Shown: piece after piece, positions 22,475-35,907 of the stretch
How the letters are laid out: the number at the start of each line of letters is the position of its first letter
How positions within the stretch are numbered: position 1 is the first letter of the stretch
Assembly (NCBI RefSeq): GCF_028688795.1
Contig: NZ_JAQTXM010000006.1
Location: 1-64,000, forward strand
Direction of reading: 5' to 3'
DNA: 64,000 nucleotides
Source: Rhodoferax sp.
GTDB lineage: Bacteria; Pseudomonadota; Gammaproteobacteria; Burkholderiales; Burkholderiaceae_C
The notes under the pieces: model-generated
Told to the model about the DNA's origin: nothing
What the model saw: the letters and a program-made list of their open reading frames with translations, nothing else
The model's database searches: none
Program-made: the position numbers and the translations under genes

Positions 22475-24355
22475 TCATGCGTCGGGGTTGCCATACGCGA
22501 CACCCATGCCACCGGTAACCACGGCCAGCACGGCGGCGCCATAGGCTTCAAGTTTGCGTGCGCCGATGCCGCTGATGCCTTGCAAATCGTCCAGCGACTG
22601 CGGCGCATTCTGCGCAATGGCGGCCAGCGTGGCGTCATGAAAAATCACGTAGGCGGGCAAGTTGTGGGCTTTGGCCACGTCAAAGCGCCAGGCTTTCAGC
22701 GCTGCAAAACGGGTTTGACCCGCCGTGTCCAAGTCCACCGGGGCTTTGGGTGCGGCACTGGTGGTGGCGCTGCCACGGCGCGACTTGCGCTCAGCCGGCT
22801 GCGCCAGTGACACCCGCAAGCGCACCGGCACGTCACCCTTGAGCACGGCGCGCGACGCATCGGTGAGTTTCAGGGTGTTGAACGCCTGAGCATCAACCGC
22901 CACCGCGCTGATGGCAATCAGCTGGCGCAGCACAGCGCGCCACTGCGTCTCAGACAAATCGGCACCAATGCCAAAGGTGCTGACGCTGGCATGGCCATAT
23001 TGCGTGATTTTGTCGGTGGTTTTGCCACGCAAGATGTCCATCACATGACCGGAGCCAAAACTGAAGCCGCTCATTTGCTGCACGCGGTAGATGGTGGACA
23101 GCAGCTTGCGTGCGGCATCAGTGGCGTCCCACACATCGGGCGGCTGCAGGCAATTGTCGCAATTGCCGCAGGGTGTGCTGGCCTCATCAAAATACGCCAG
23201 CAAGCGCACTCGGCGGCAGTCGGTGGCTTCGGCCAGACCCAGCAAGGCTTCAAGCTTGCCACGCAAGCCTTGCTTGAATTCCTCAGCCGCCGGGCTCTCG
23301 TCAATCATGCGGCGCTGGTTCACCACGTCTTGCAGGCCGTAACACATCCAGGCATCAGCAGCTTGGCCGTCGCGCCCGGCACGGCCGGTTTCCTGGTAGT
23401 AGCCCTCGATGTTTTTGGGCATGTCCAGGTGCGCCACAAAACGCACGTCGGGCTTGTCTATGCCCATGCCAAAGGCGATTGTTGCCACCATCACCACACC
23501 TTCGGTCCGCAAAAACTGATCCTGGTTGGCTTGGCGCACTTTTGAGTCGAGCCCGGCGTGGTACGGCAAGGCGGCAATGCCTTCGTCACACAGCAGGTTG
23601 GCAATGTCTTCGACCCGCTTGCGCGACTGGCAATACACAATGCCGGCGTCGCCCATGTGTTCGCTGCGTATAAAGCGCAGCAGTTGCTGGGTGGCGTCGC
23701 GTTTTTCGACAATGGTGTACCGAATATTGGGGCGGTCAAAGCTGCTGACAAACAGCCGTGCGTCTTCCAGTTGCAGGCGTTCAATGATGTCGGCACGCGT
23801 CAAGGCATCGGCCGTGGCGGTGAGCGCAATGCGCGGCACTTTGGCGTAGCGCTCGTGCAGCACCGTCAAGGCACGGTACTCCGGCCGGAAATCATGGCCC
23901 CACTGGCTCACGCAATGCGCCTCGTCGATGGCAAACAAGCTCAAGGCCCCGCGCTCGTAAAGCGAATCAAGCTGCGCCAAAAAGCGCGACGTGTTGATGC
24001 GTTCGGGCGCGGCGTAGAGCAAGGTGATGTTGCCTTGCACCAGGCGTCGCTCGGTGTCTGACGCTTCCTGCATGCTTAGGGTGGAATTCAAAAACGCAGC
24101 GCTCACACCGGCCTCATGCAAAGCGCCCACTTGGTCATGCATCAGCGCAATCAGCGGCGAAATCACCACCGTGATGCCCTGCCCGGCTTGCTGCCTGGCA
24201 ATGGCCGGAATCTGGTAGCACAGGCTTTTGCCGCCGCCGGTGGGCATCAGCACCAACGCATCACCACCGCCCGTGACGTGCTCAATGATGTCGTGCTGCG
24301 GCCCGCGAAAACTTGCATAGCCAAAAACGGTTTGAAGAATGGATTCGATCGACAA
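22475..24355 (-). CDS. recQ: ATP-dependent DNA helicase RecQ
   Basis: VLMPTGGGKSLCYQIPA, IDEAHCVSQWGHDFRPEY, HRDC-like C-terminus. Confidence 0.95.
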   Translation of the reverse strand: MSIESILQTVFGYASFRGPQHDIIEHVTGGGDALVLMPTGGGKSLCYQIPAIARQQAGQGITVVISPLIALMHDQVGALHEAGVSAAFLNSTLSMQEASDTERRLVQGNITLLYAAPERINTSRFLAQLDSLYERGALSLFAIDEAHCVSQWGHDFRPEYRALTVLHERYAKVPRIALTATADALTRADIIERLQLEDARLFVSSFDRPNIRYTIVEKRDATQQLLRFIRSEHMGDAGIVYCQSRKRVEDIANLLCDEGIAALPYHAGLDSKVRQANQDQFLRTEGVVMVATIAFGMGIDKPDVRFVAHLDMPKNIEGYYQETGRAGRDGQAADAWMCYGLQDVVNQRRMIDESPAAEEFKQGLRGKLEALLGLAEATDCRRVRLLAYFDEASTPCGNCDNCLQPPDVWDATDAARKLLSTIYRVQQMSGFSFGSGHVMDILRGKTTDKITQYGHASVSTFGIGADLSETQWRAVLRQLIAISAVAVDAQAFNTLKLTDASRAVLKGDVPVRLRVSLAQPAERKSRRGSATTSAAPKAPVDLDTAGQTRFAALKAWRFDVAKAHNLPAYVIFHDATLAAIAQNAPQSLDDLQGISGIGARKLEAYGAAVLAVVTGGMGVAYGNPDA

Positions 24356-24370
24356 GGTGTTTTACTACTG

Positions 24371-24429
24371 TATTTATAGCTGCTTGCGCTTATTCTACAA
24401 GGGCTAGAGGCTTAAAATGCTTATAAATT
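24371..24429 (+). repeat. Dispersed AT-rich repeat copy D, intergenic
   Basis: TATTTATAGCTGCTTGCGCTTATTCTACAAGGGCTAGAGGCTTAAAATGCTTATAAAT. Confidence 0.85.
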
Positions 24430-24516
24430 GAGAGCACGGCCAGACGGGCACGGCAAGGCGTCTTGTATTGTCCCACCAGCACCGGGCACATCCCTGGCTT
24501 TCTACAATACCCTGCT

Positions 24517-25563
24517 ATGAAAACCCTGACCTACACCCGCGGCCAAGCGCTGCCCGAGATTTTGCAAAAACGCATCATGGTGCTTGACGGTGCCATGGGC
24601 ACCATGATCCAGCGTTTCAAGCTGGACGAGTCGCAATACCGGGGTGAGCGTTTCAAAGACTTCCACAAAGACATCAAGGGCAACAACGAGCTGCTGAGCC
24701 TGACCCGCCCGGACGTCATCAGCGACATTCATGAGCGCTATTTGGCGGCCGGGGCCGACATGATCGAGACCAATACCTTTGGCGCCACCACCGTGGCACA
24801 GGCCGATTACGACATGGCGGACCTGGCGTTTGAGATGAACCTGGCTTCCGCCAAGTTGGCCCGAGCGGCCTGCGACAAGTATTCCACCCCTGACAAACCG
24901 CGTTTTGCACTGGGCGCGTTAGGCCCCACGCCCAAGACCGCCAGCATTAGCCCCGATGTGAATGACCCTGGTGCGCGCAACATCACTTTCGAGCAGCTTC
25001 GCGCCGCCTACTACGAACAGGTGGACGCGCTGGTGCAAGGCGGTGTGGACGCGCTACTGGTGGAAACCATTTTTGACACGCTCAACGCTAAGGCGGCACT
25101 TTTTGCCATTGACGAATTTTTTGAGGCGTCAGGTGAACGACTTCCCATCATCATCAGCGGCACCGTCACCGATGCGTCCGGGCGCATTCTGAGCGGCCAG
25201 ACCGTCACCGCGTTCTGGCACAGCGTGCGCCATGCGCAGCCCCTGGCAGTGGGCCTGAACTGTGCTTTGGGCGCCGCACTGATGCGCCCGTACATCCAGG
25301 AACTGGCCAAGGCGGCCCCTGACACCTTCATCAGCTGCTACCCCAATGCTGGCCTGCCCAACCCGATGAGCGACACCGGTTTTGACGAAACGCCTGATGT
25401 CACCAGCCGCCTGGTGGGTGAATTTGCCGCCGAGGGCCTGGTCAACATCGTGGGCGGCTGTTGCGGCACAACGCCTGAGCACATTGGCGCGATTCACGAC
25501 AAAGTGGCGCCGCTGCCGGGGCGTGTGTTGCAAAAGAATGTGTTTTACAAGGAAGCCGCCTGA
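24517..25563 (+). CDS. metH: Methionine synthase, homocysteine-binding (N-terminal) half of a split MetH
   Basis: [49 protein letters not shown]; stops before the pterin-binding domain. Confidence 0.92.
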   Translation: MKTLTYTRGQALPEILQKRIMVLDGAMGTMIQRFKLDESQYRGERFKDFHKDIKGNNELLSLTRPDVISDIHERYLAAGADMIETNTFGATTVAQADYDMADLAFEMNLASAKLARAACDKYSTPDKPRFALGALGPTPKTASISPDVNDPGARNITFEQLRAAYYEQVDALVQGGVDALLVETIFDTLNAKAALFAIDEFFEASGERLPIIISGTVTDASGRILSGQTVTAFWHSVRHAQPLAVGLNCALGAALMRPYIQELAKAAPDTFISCYPNAGLPNPMSDTGFDETPDVTSRLVGEFAAEGLVNIVGGCCGTTPEHIGAIHDKVAPLPGRVLQKNVFYKEAA

Positions 25564-25600
25564 AGCCAAGCTTCAGTTAAGCCGCAACAGGTGACTCCGC

Positions 25601-26692
25601 ATGACGCTGCTGATGTTTGTCGCTGGCCTGTTGGCCCTAATTCTGGGTGCGGAACTGCTGGTGCGAGGCGCCTCAAAACTGGCGCTGTCACTGGGCATTT
25701 CACCACTGGTGGTGGGCCTTACCGTGGTGTCGTTTGGCACCAGCGCACCCGAGGTGGCAGTGGGCATTGGTGCGGTACTTGAGGGCAAGACCGATCTGGC
25801 GCTGGGTAATGCGATTGGCAGCAACATCTTCAACGTGCTGTTCATTCTGGGAATTTCCGCGCTGATCACCCCGCTGATCGTCAACATTCAGCTCATCCGG
25901 CAAGAGGTGCCGATCATGCTGGGTGCCAGTTTGCTGCTGTTGTTGTTTTCGTTTGACGGGCGCTTGGGGCTGTCAGATGGCGTAGTTTTGCTAAGTCTGA
26001 TGGTGGTTTACACCAGCTTTCTGGTGTGGCAGTCGCGGCGCCAGGGGCAGGCCGCACAAGACGAATATGCGGGTGAATTTGTCCCCGCTGCAAAAGGCGG
26101 CTGGTTGAACCGCATGCCAGCACAGCTGCTGTTGATTGCCGTGGGCCTGGCGCTGCTGGTGCTGGGCTCGGATTGGCTGGTGCAGGCTTCGGTGGTGTTT
26201 GCCAAATCCCTGGGTGTGAGTGACCTGGTGATTGGGCTGACCATAGTGGCCGCAGGCACTTCCATGCCCGAAGTCGCCACCTCGGTCATGGCTGCCATCA
26301 AGGGTGAACGCGACATTGCCGTGGGCAATGTGGTGGGCAGCAACACCTTCAACATCTTGGGCAGTTTGGGCATTGCCAGCGTGGTGGGCGCGGCCACCGG
26401 CAGCCCTGGCCTGGATGTACCTGCCTCTGCCATCAACTTCGACTTGTGGGTGATGAGTGTGGTGGCGCTGGCCTGCGTGCCGGTGTTCATGACTGGGCGG
26501 GAAATTGCCCGCTGGGAAGGCGCCGTATTTTTGGGCTATTACGTAGCCTATGTGGCGTATCTGGTGCTGGCCGCGCAAAAGCATGACGCACTGGCGGCGT
26601 TTTCAGGCGCCATGCTGAGTTTTGTGTTGCCGCTGACCGTGATCACGCTGGTGGCCGTGGGGCTTCGCAAGCCGGTGGCCACCAGCCCCTGA
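25601..26692 (+). CDS. Calcium/sodium antiporter (YrbG/CaCA family)
   Basis: Two repeats: VSFGTSAPEVAVGI...GNAIGSNIFNVLFILG and AAGTSMPEVATSV...GNVVGSNTFNILGSLG. Confidence 0.92.
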   Translation: MTLLMFVAGLLALILGAELLVRGASKLALSLGISPLVVGLTVVSFGTSAPEVAVGIGAVLEGKTDLALGNAIGSNIFNVLFILGISALITPLIVNIQLIRQEVPIMLGASLLLLLFSFDGRLGLSDGVVLLSLMVVYTSFLVWQSRRQGQAAQDEYAGEFVPAAKGGWLNRMPAQLLLIAVGLALLVLGSDWLVQASVVFAKSLGVSDLVIGLTIVAAGTSMPEVATSVMAAIKGERDIAVGNVVGSNTFNILGSLGIASVVGAATGSPGLDVPASAINFDLWVMSVVALACVPVFMTGREIARWEGAVFLGYYVAYVAYLVLAAQKHDALAAFSGAMLSFVLPLTVITLVAVGLRKPVATSP

Positions 26693-26701
26693 CGCAACGT
26701 G

Positions 26702-26739
26702 AAAATGCCCCGCCACTGCACTTGCAGTGACGAGGCACA
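26702..26739 (-). terminator. Likely intrinsic terminator for icd
   Basis: Imperfect long hairpin around CACTGCA-CT-TGCAGTG, with TTTT following on the minus strand. Confidence 0.55.
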
Positions 26740-26775
26740 TGGTGGTCAAGCGGGCCGCGTGGGGGCCCGCCTTGG

Positions 26776-29007
<2,232 letters not shown>

Positions 29008-29172
29008 GTGTGTCCTCTTGTTTCTTGGTGGGTTGAATTCGCCCATTACTATAAAAGGAATCGCTTGCGCGAACCTTATCGTAGATTGACTTTTCATAAT
29101 GTGACATTACCTTGATCCACAAAATCAACCGACTTGCCAAGACGTGCCCACCAAAGCACCTAAAATCAGGGC

Positions 29173-29240
29173 TCTCCAAGGAGCGTTGCAGCGGGCCAAA
29201 CAGCCTGTCAGGCTTGGATATTCGCAACGACGCTCACCTG
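29173..29240 (+). promoter_or_regulatory. SAH riboswitch-like leader upstream of the distal half of MetH
   Basis: CTCTCCAAGGAGCGTTGCAGC...GTCAGGCTTGGATATTCGCAACGACGCTCACC; matches remembered conserved elements of the S-adenosylhomocysteine riboswitch (CCGAGGAGCGCUGC... / GYCAGGCUCGG / CAACGGCGCUCACC). Confidence 0.85.
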
Positions 29241-29266
29241 ATTTTTGATGTTTACAGGTGAGTTGC

Positions 29267-32032
29267 ATGTCTGAAATGATTGTTCCCCCCATGAAGTTGT
29301 CTGGCCTGGAGCCAGTCACTATCGGCACACTGTCGCCCACGCAAGACGGCGCTGCGCCCAGCGCATCGTTTGTCAACATTGGCGAGCGCACCAATGTGAC
29401 CGGCTCCAAGGCATTTGCCCGGATGATCTTGAACGGTGAGTTTGACCAAGCCCTGAGCGTGGCGCGCCAGCAGGTGGAAAACGGCGCACAAATCATCGAC
29501 ATCAACATGGACGAGGCCATGCTCGACAGCCAGGCGGCCATGGTGAAGTTTCTGAATTTGATAGCATCAGAGCCAGATATATCAAGGGTTCCAATCATGA
29601 TTGACTCCAGCAAATGGAGTGTCATTGAGGCCGGTCTGCGCTGCGTGCAAGGCAAGCCCGTGGTGAACTCGATCAGCATGAAAGAAGGCGTGGACGCTTT
29701 CAAACACCAGGCCAAGCTGCTGCGCCGCTACGGCGCTGCCGCCGTGGTGATGGCATTTGACGAGCAAGGCCAGGCCGACACCTATGAGCGCAAGGTTCAA
29801 ATCTGCGAGCGCGCATATCGCATCCTGGTTGACGAGGTGGGCTTTCCGCCGGAAGACATCATTTTTGACCCCAACATCTTCGCCATTGCCACCGGCATCG
29901 AAGAGCACAACAACTACGCGGTCGATTTCATCAACGCCACGCGTTGGATCAAGGCCAATCTGCCAGGGGCCAAGGTCAGCGGCGGTGTGAGCAACGTGAG
30001 TTTTTCTTTCCGCGGCAACGATCCGGTGCGTGAGGCGATTCACACCGTATTCCTGTACCACGCGATTCAAGCCGGCATGGACATGGGCATCGTCAACGCC
30101 GGCATGGTGGGGGTCTATGACGACCTGGAGCCCGAGTTGCGCGAACGGGTGGAAGACGTGGTGCTAAACCGCCGCCCCGACGCTGGTGAGCGGCTGGTGG
30201 AGATTGCCGACAGCGCCAAGAGCGGCGCCAAAGATGAATCGAAAAAGCTGGTATGGCGCGGCACACCCGAGCATCCGGTGACGGTTGAGCAGCGCCTGAG
30301 CCACGCCATGGTGCACGGCATCACCGATTTCATCGTGCCAGACACCGAAGAAGCCTACCAAGCCATCATCGCCAAAGGTGGCCGTCCGCTGCATGTGATT
30401 GAAGGCCCGCTGATGGCTGGCATGAGCATCGTGGGTGACCTGTTTGGTCAGGGCAAAATGTTTTTGCCGCAGGTTGTCAAGAGTGCCCGCGTGATGAAGT
30501 CGGCTGTGGCGCATTTGATTCCGTACATTGAAGAAGAAAAGCTGCGCGACGAAGCGGCCGGGCGTGACGTGGCCACCAAGGGCAAGATCATCATCGCCAC
30601 CGTGAAGGGCGACGTGCATGACATTGGCAAAAACATCGTCACCGTGGTCTTGCAGTGCAACAACTTTGACGTGGTCAACATGGGTGTGATGGTGCCCTGC
30701 CACGAGATTCTGGCGCGCGCCAAGGCCGAGGGCGCAGACATCATTGGCCTGTCGGGCCTGATCACGCCGAGCCTGGAAGAAATGCAATATGTGGCCGCCG
30801 AAATGCAGAAAGACGATTACTTTCGCATCAAAAAAATCCCTCTGCTGATTGGTGGCGCCACCACCAGCCGGGTGCACACCGCCGTCAAAATTTCGCCGCA
30901 TTACGAGGGGCCGGTGGTTTACGTGCCCGACGCGTCCCGCAGCGTAGGCGTGGCGCAAAGCCTGCTGGGCGAGGGGGTCAACGGCTTTGTGGCCGAGCTC
31001 AACACCGACTACGAACGTGTGCGCCAGCAACATGCCAACAAAAAGGTCACGCCGCTGTGGCCGCTGGCCAAGGCGAGGGCCAACAAGACGCCGATCGACT
31101 GGGCCAGTTACCAGCCCACCCAGCCGAAGTTCATTGGCAAACGCGTCTTCAAGAACTTTGACCTGGCCGAGATTGCGCAATACATCGACTGGGGCCCGTT
31201 CTTCCAAACTTGGGATTTGGCTGGGCCGTTTCCGGCGATTCTGGACGACGAGGTGGTCGGTGTCGAGGCCAAAAAGGTGTTTGCCGACGGCCAGGCCTTG
31301 CTGAAGAAAATCATTGAAGGCCGCTGGCTCACCGCCAACGGCGTGCTGGGCATTTACCCGGCCAACACCGTCAACGACGACGACATTGAGTTGTATACCG
31401 ACGAAACCCGCAGCACCGCGGCCATGACCTGGTTTGGCCTGCGCCAGCAAGCCGCCAAGGAAGAGATCGATGGCGTGATGCGCCCGAGTCGCTGCCTGGC
31501 TGATTTTGTGGCGCCGAAGTCGAAAACCCAGGACTATGTGGGTGTCTTTGCCGTGACTGCCGGCATTGGCAGCGAGAAGAAGGAAGCGCAGTTTCTGGCG
31601 GCGCATGACGACTACAGTGCCATCCTGTTCAAGTCCCTGGCGGACCGGCTGGCTGAGGCTTTTGCCGAATGTCTGCACAAAAAGCTGCGCGCCGATTTGT
31701 GGGGCTATGTGCCTGATGAAGCACTGCCCACCAAAGACCTGATCGCCGAAAAATACCAGGGCATCCGCCCGGCCCCCGGCTACCCGGCCTGTCCCGACCA
31801 CAGCGTGAAAAAAGACATGTTTGCCCTGTTGCAGTGCGAAGACATCGGCATGACGCTGACCGAGAGCCTGGCCATGAACCCCGCGGCCAGTGTCAGCGGC
31901 TTCTACCTGGGCCACCCTGAAGCCACCTATTTCAGTGTCGGCAAGATTGGCGACGACCAGCTCAAGGACTTGGCGGCGCGGCGCGGCATGAACGAGCGCG
32001 ATCTGCAGCGCTTGCTGGCACCTAACTTGTGA
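29267..32032 (+). CDS. metH: Methionine synthase, pterin/cobalamin-binding and activation half of a split MetH
   Basis: [63 protein letters not shown] (B12 binding), [15 protein letters not shown] (activation domain). Confidence 0.95.
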   Translation: MSEMIVPPMKLSGLEPVTIGTLSPTQDGAAPSASFVNIGERTNVTGSKAFARMILNGEFDQALSVARQQVENGAQIIDINMDEAMLDSQAAMVKFLNLIASEPDISRVPIMIDSSKWSVIEAGLRCVQGKPVVNSISMKEGVDAFKHQAKLLRRYGAAAVVMAFDEQGQADTYERKVQICERAYRILVDEVGFPPEDIIFDPNIFAIATGIEEHNNYAVDFINATRWIKANLPGAKVSGGVSNVSFSFRGNDPVREAIHTVFLYHAIQAGMDMGIVNAGMVGVYDDLEPELRERVEDVVLNRRPDAGERLVEIADSAKSGAKDESKKLVWRGTPEHPVTVEQRLSHAMVHGITDFIVPDTEEAYQAIIAKGGRPLHVIEGPLMAGMSIVGDLFGQGKMFLPQVVKSARVMKSAVAHLIPYIEEEKLRDEAAGRDVATKGKIIIATVKGDVHDIGKNIVTVVLQCNNFDVVNMGVMVPCHEILARAKAEGADIIGLSGLITPSLEEMQYVAAEMQKDDYFRIKKIPLLIGGATTSRVHTAVKISPHYEGPVVYVPDASRSVGVAQSLLGEGVNGFVAELNTDYERVRQQHANKKVTPLWPLAKARANKTPIDWASYQPTQPKFIGKRVFKNFDLAEIAQYIDWGPFFQTWDLAGPFPAILDDEVVGVEAKKVFADGQALLKKIIEGRWLTANGVLGIYPANTVNDDDIELYTDETRSTAAMTWFGLRQQAAKEEIDGVMRPSRCLADFVAPKSKTQDYVGVFAVTAGIGSEKKEAQFLAAHDDYSAILFKSLADRLAEAFAECLHKKLRADLWGYVPDEALPTKDLIAEKYQGIRPAPGYPACPDHSVKKDMFALLQCEDIGMTLTESLAMNPAASVSGFYLGHPEATYFSVGKIGDDQLKDLAARRGMNERDLQRLLAPNL

Positions 32033-32493
32033 GCCGTATCATGAGAGACCCAACCCACATCCCAGCCCAGACCCCCTCATCGGGCGGCAGCAAAACGCTG
32101 TGGGCCGCCACCCTGGTGCTGGTTGTGGTGGTGCTGGCCATGGGTGCCGCGCTGATCCGCATCCAAAGCCAACCGATTGAGCCCCGCATGGCCGTGCTAC
32201 CCCAGCCGGCTTCAGTGGCCAGCACCAGCCCACCCGCCACCGATGCAAGGTCCGCCACACCTGCGGCATCTGCCGTTGCGGGCCCCGCGACGGCGACCTC
32301 AGCCGAATCGGCCAGTCCAAAAGTTATAGAACAAAATAGGGCTCCAGCCCTTACAAATAAAGCGCAAGAAGCTATTAATTCTGAAACAAGTCAGGCCATT
32401 GAGATCACCGCGAAGCCTAGGCCCGTCTTGCCACGCCAACCCGAGCCGGCGGTTTTGAAGCCGCCCGCACTGGGCACGTCTCATACCCCCTGA
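32029..32493 (+). CDS. Pro/Ala-rich single-TM hypothetical protein
   Basis: GTG start overlapping the metH stop (or ATG at 32041); [17 protein letters not shown]; low-complexity tail. Confidence 0.55.
   Translation: MSRIMRDPTHIPAQTPSSGGSKTLWAATLVLVVVVLAMGAALIRIQSQPIEPRMAVLPQPASVASTSPPATDARSATPAASAVAGPATATSAESASPKVIEQNRAPALTNKAQEAINSETSQAIEITAKPRPVLPRQPEPAVLKPPALGTSHTP
32318..32390 (-). repeat. Dispersed AT-rich repeat copy F, inside the hypothetical ORF
   Basis: Minus strand TTAATAGCTTCTTGCGCTTTATTTGTAAGGGCTGGAGCCCTATTTTGTTCTATAAC. Confidence 0.8.
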
Positions 32494-32559
32494 ACCACAG
32501 CAACCCTTGCCACGCTGACCCGGTGGCGAGGTTGATCGCACCATCCGTCAGCTCGTGGC

Positions 32560-33801
32560 TCAGACGTCGCGGACCGGGTGCCGTTGTGCCAGCGCCAAAG
32601 CCAACACGCCCAGCACACTCAAGGCCAGCAGCAGCCACAAACCGTGGCGGTAGCCGACCTGTGGCGACCACATCACCCCCAGCAACAGCGGTGCCGCTGC
32701 CCTGGCCAGCGCCAGTGGCACGCCCAGAGCGCCGTTCAAACTGGCCACATGATCACGGCTCACGTACTGCGCCATGGCGGTGCCTTTCACGATGGTGAGC
32801 ATGCCATTTCCCAGGCCATAAACCGCCACAAACAAACCCACCACCGCCACCTGCCATGCGCCCGTGAAAGGCGCTAGCAGCAACACCAGCACCCCGAGCG
32901 GAATCAGCATGGGAATCAGGCGGTTCACCACATGCAGATCGGCATGGTGCTCAAACAAATACAACAGCAGGCGCCCCAGCACCTGCGCCAGACCAATGGC
33001 GGCGGGCAGAGCAATCACCCAAGTTTCTGGCAGATGGTTCTCACGCAGCAAGCTCACCATGTGGGCGGGAATGGCCACGGTGACCGACATCATCGTGACC
33101 GTGAACACGCCAACCCACAGAAAAGGGGCAGTTCGCACCAACTGCCGCAACGCCGCCGATCTGGCCTGGCCAGCCTGCGCATTTGCTGACGCCCCGGCCC
33201 CGGCGCGGTTTTTTGGCACAGGATACGCCGGCGCACCTTTGAGTGTCAGGGCGTGCAGCGGCGCGCACACCAGCCAATGCAGCAGCGCCAGACAGAGCAG
33301 GGTCTGGCGCCAACCCAAACTATTGATCAAGCTGGAGGTGAGTGGAATAAAAACCGTACTGGCCAGCCCACCCAAAAATGTCAAGGTGATGATGGCGCGG
33401 CGAAAGTCATGCGGAAAGCGCCGTGTCACCAATGCAAACGCGGGCGAATAAAGAACCGCGGCCATCGCCGCGCCCAGCCCCAACCAGACCACATACAAGC
33501 CAGCCAAACCAGTCACCTGACTGTGCAGGGCCAGGCACAGGCCCGCCAGCAGCGAGCCCCCGGTCATGACTAGCCGCTCATGGCCCTGGTCAATCCAGCG
33601 CCCGACCGGGTAAGCCATCAGGCCCTCGGCCAGCAAGCCCAGGCTAAAGGCCAACGAAACCTCGGCCCGGCTCAAGCCCAGGTCGCGCTCCAGCGGCTCC
33701 AAGACCAGCGAGAACATATAAAAGATGCTGCCCCAGCTGATCAGTTGCGCCAATGACAGGCGCCACACCAGGCGCGGGCTGTACACCGTGCTTGGCGCCA
33801 T
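32560..33801 (-). CDS. MFS transporter
   Basis: ~12 hydrophobic segments; GRWIDQGHERLVMTGG MFS loop. Confidence 0.88.
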   Translation of the reverse strand: MAPSTVYSPRLVWRLSLAQLISWGSIFYMFSLVLEPLERDLGLSRAEVSLAFSLGLLAEGLMAYPVGRWIDQGHERLVMTGGSLLAGLCLALHSQVTGLAGLYVVWLGLGAAMAAVLYSPAFALVTRRFPHDFRRAIITLTFLGGLASTVFIPLTSSLINSLGWRQTLLCLALLHWLVCAPLHALTLKGAPAYPVPKNRAGAGASANAQAGQARSAALRQLVRTAPFLWVGVFTVTMMSVTVAIPAHMVSLLRENHLPETWVIALPAAIGLAQVLGRLLLYLFEHHADLHVVNRLIPMLIPLGVLVLLLAPFTGAWQVAVVGLFVAVYGLGNGMLTIVKGTAMAQYVSRDHVASLNGALGVPLALARAAAPLLLGVMWSPQVGYRHGLWLLLALSVLGVLALALAQRHPVRDV

Positions 33802-33803
33802 GC

Positions 33804-35342
33804 TTACAACGCCGCTTTAAGCGCCCGCCGGTACTGCATGGCTTCTGCCACGTGAGTAACTTGCGTGCTATGGGCACCGGCCAGGTCGGCAATGGTGCGC
33901 GCCACTTTCAGTGCGCGGTGGGTGCTGCGTGCCGACCAACCCAGACGCGCGGCGGCCACATTGAGGAACTTGGCGGCGGCGGCATCGAGCAGCAGGTGCT
34001 GGTCAAGCTCCTGGCCCTGTAAGGCCTGGTTCGCCACACCCTGACGCTCAATCGCTCGCTGGCGGGCGGCTGTGCAGCGCGCCTGGATGGCCGCAGTGGG
34101 CTCACCAGGCGGTGCGTTCATCAACTCGTTGGTGTTCACCGCTGGCACTTCCACATGCAAATCAATGCGGTCAATCAGTGGGCCGCTGAGCTTGCCCTGG
34201 TAGCGCGACACTTGGTCGGGCGTGCAGCGGCAGGTTTTTTGCACCGAGCCCAAATAACCGCAGGGACAAGGGTTCATGGCGGCGATCAACTGAAAGCGCG
34301 CCGGGAAATCAGCGCGCCGCGCGGCGCGCGAAATGGTGATGTGGCCCGTTTCAAGTGGCTCGCGCAAGGCCTCCAGCGCGGCGCGGGGGAACTCGGGCAA
34401 TTCGTCTAAAAACAGCACGCCGTTATGAGCCAGGGAGATTTCACCAGGGCGCGGCGGTGAGCCACCACCCACCAGCGCCACTGCGCTGGCCGTGTGATGC
34501 GGGTGACAGGTAGGCCGCTGCGCCCACTGGTCAAGCGAAAAGCGCCCACCCAGGCTGGCCACCGCCGCGCTTTGCAGCGCCTCTTCAACCGTCATGGCAG
34601 GCAGCAGCCCGGCAAAACGCTGCGCCAGCATGGACTTGCCGGCCCCCGGCGGGCCCATCAGCAACAAGCTGTGGCCACCAGCGGCCGCAATCTCAAGCGC
34701 CCGTTTGGCACCCAACTGACCTTTGACATCAGCCATGTCGGGGTAACACGCCTGCTTGCCCTGCAGATTGGCAACCACCCGGCTCCAGCCAGGGCCCGGC
34801 TCGGCGGCAGCGGCCTCTGTGCCAACAGGCAAGAAGTGCTGCACCACATCGAGCAAATGGTGGGCACGGTACACCTGTGCGTCAGGAATCAGGGCCGCTT
34901 CTTCTGCGCTGCCAGGAGGCAACACCAATTGCGTCACCACATGGCCAGCGTGCAGTGCCAGGCTCATGGCCAGCGCTCCGCGAACGGCGCGCAACTCACC
35001 AGACAGCGACAACTCACCTGCAAATTCATAACCCGCCAGCCGTGCGCCATCAATTTGCCCACTGGCCGCCAGAATGCCCAAGGCAATCGGCAAGTCAAAG
35101 CGGCCTGAATCTTTCGGCAAATCGGCTGGCGCCAGGTTCACGGTGATGCGTTTGTTGTTGGGAAACTCCAGGCCCGAGTTTTGAATGGCCGAGCGCACCC
35201 GCTCACGTGCCTCTTTCACTTCCACATCAGCCAAACCTACGAGCGTAAAGCTGGGCAACCCATTGGCAAGGTGCACCTCAACGGTGACCGCAGCAGCATC
35301 AAGCCCCAGCAGGGCTCGGCTTTGCACCAAAGACAGACTCAT
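33804..35342 (-). CDS. YifB family Mg-chelatase-like AAA ATPase (ComM-like)
   Basis: GPPGAGKSMLAQRFAGLLPAM, FLDELPEFPRAALEALREPLE, AAMNPCPCGYLG. Confidence 0.93.
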   Translation of the reverse strand: MSLSLVQSRALLGLDAAAVTVEVHLANGLPSFTLVGLADVEVKEARERVRSAIQNSGLEFPNNKRITVNLAPADLPKDSGRFDLPIALGILAASGQIDGARLAGYEFAGELSLSGELRAVRGALAMSLALHAGHVVTQLVLPPGSAEEAALIPDAQVYRAHHLLDVVQHFLPVGTEAAAAEPGPGWSRVVANLQGKQACYPDMADVKGQLGAKRALEIAAAGGHSLLLMGPPGAGKSMLAQRFAGLLPAMTVEEALQSAAVASLGGRFSLDQWAQRPTCHPHHTASAVALVGGGSPPRPGEISLAHNGVLFLDELPEFPRAALEALREPLETGHITISRAARRADFPARFQLIAAMNPCPCGYLGSVQKTCRCTPDQVSRYQGKLSGPLIDRIDLHVEVPAVNTNELMNAPPGEPTAAIQARCTAARQRAIERQGVANQALQGQELDQHLLLDAAAAKFLNVAAARLGWSARSTHRALKVARTIADLAGAHSTQVTHVAEAMQYRRALKAAL

Positions 35343-35364
35343 GGGCTTTCCTCACAATAAAAGC

Positions 35365-35379
35365 GCACCATGTTGGTGC
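35365..35379. promoter_or_regulatory. NtrC-type binding site upstream of glnK
   Basis: GCACCA-TGT-TGGTGC dyad, matching the known NtrC half-sites. Confidence 0.75.
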
Positions 35380-35407
35380 TTACTGGTTATTTATACAGAC
35401 ATCTTAG

Positions 35408-35878
<471 letters not shown>

Positions 35879-35907
35879 CCCGTCAACCCAGATACGAGAA
35901 CATCACC

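Noticed and set aside
30164-31915. 583-aa minus ORF antisense to metH
   Set aside because: Long open antisense frame from GC codon bias; His/Gln-rich translation with no recognisable domain; sense strand is clearly MetH.
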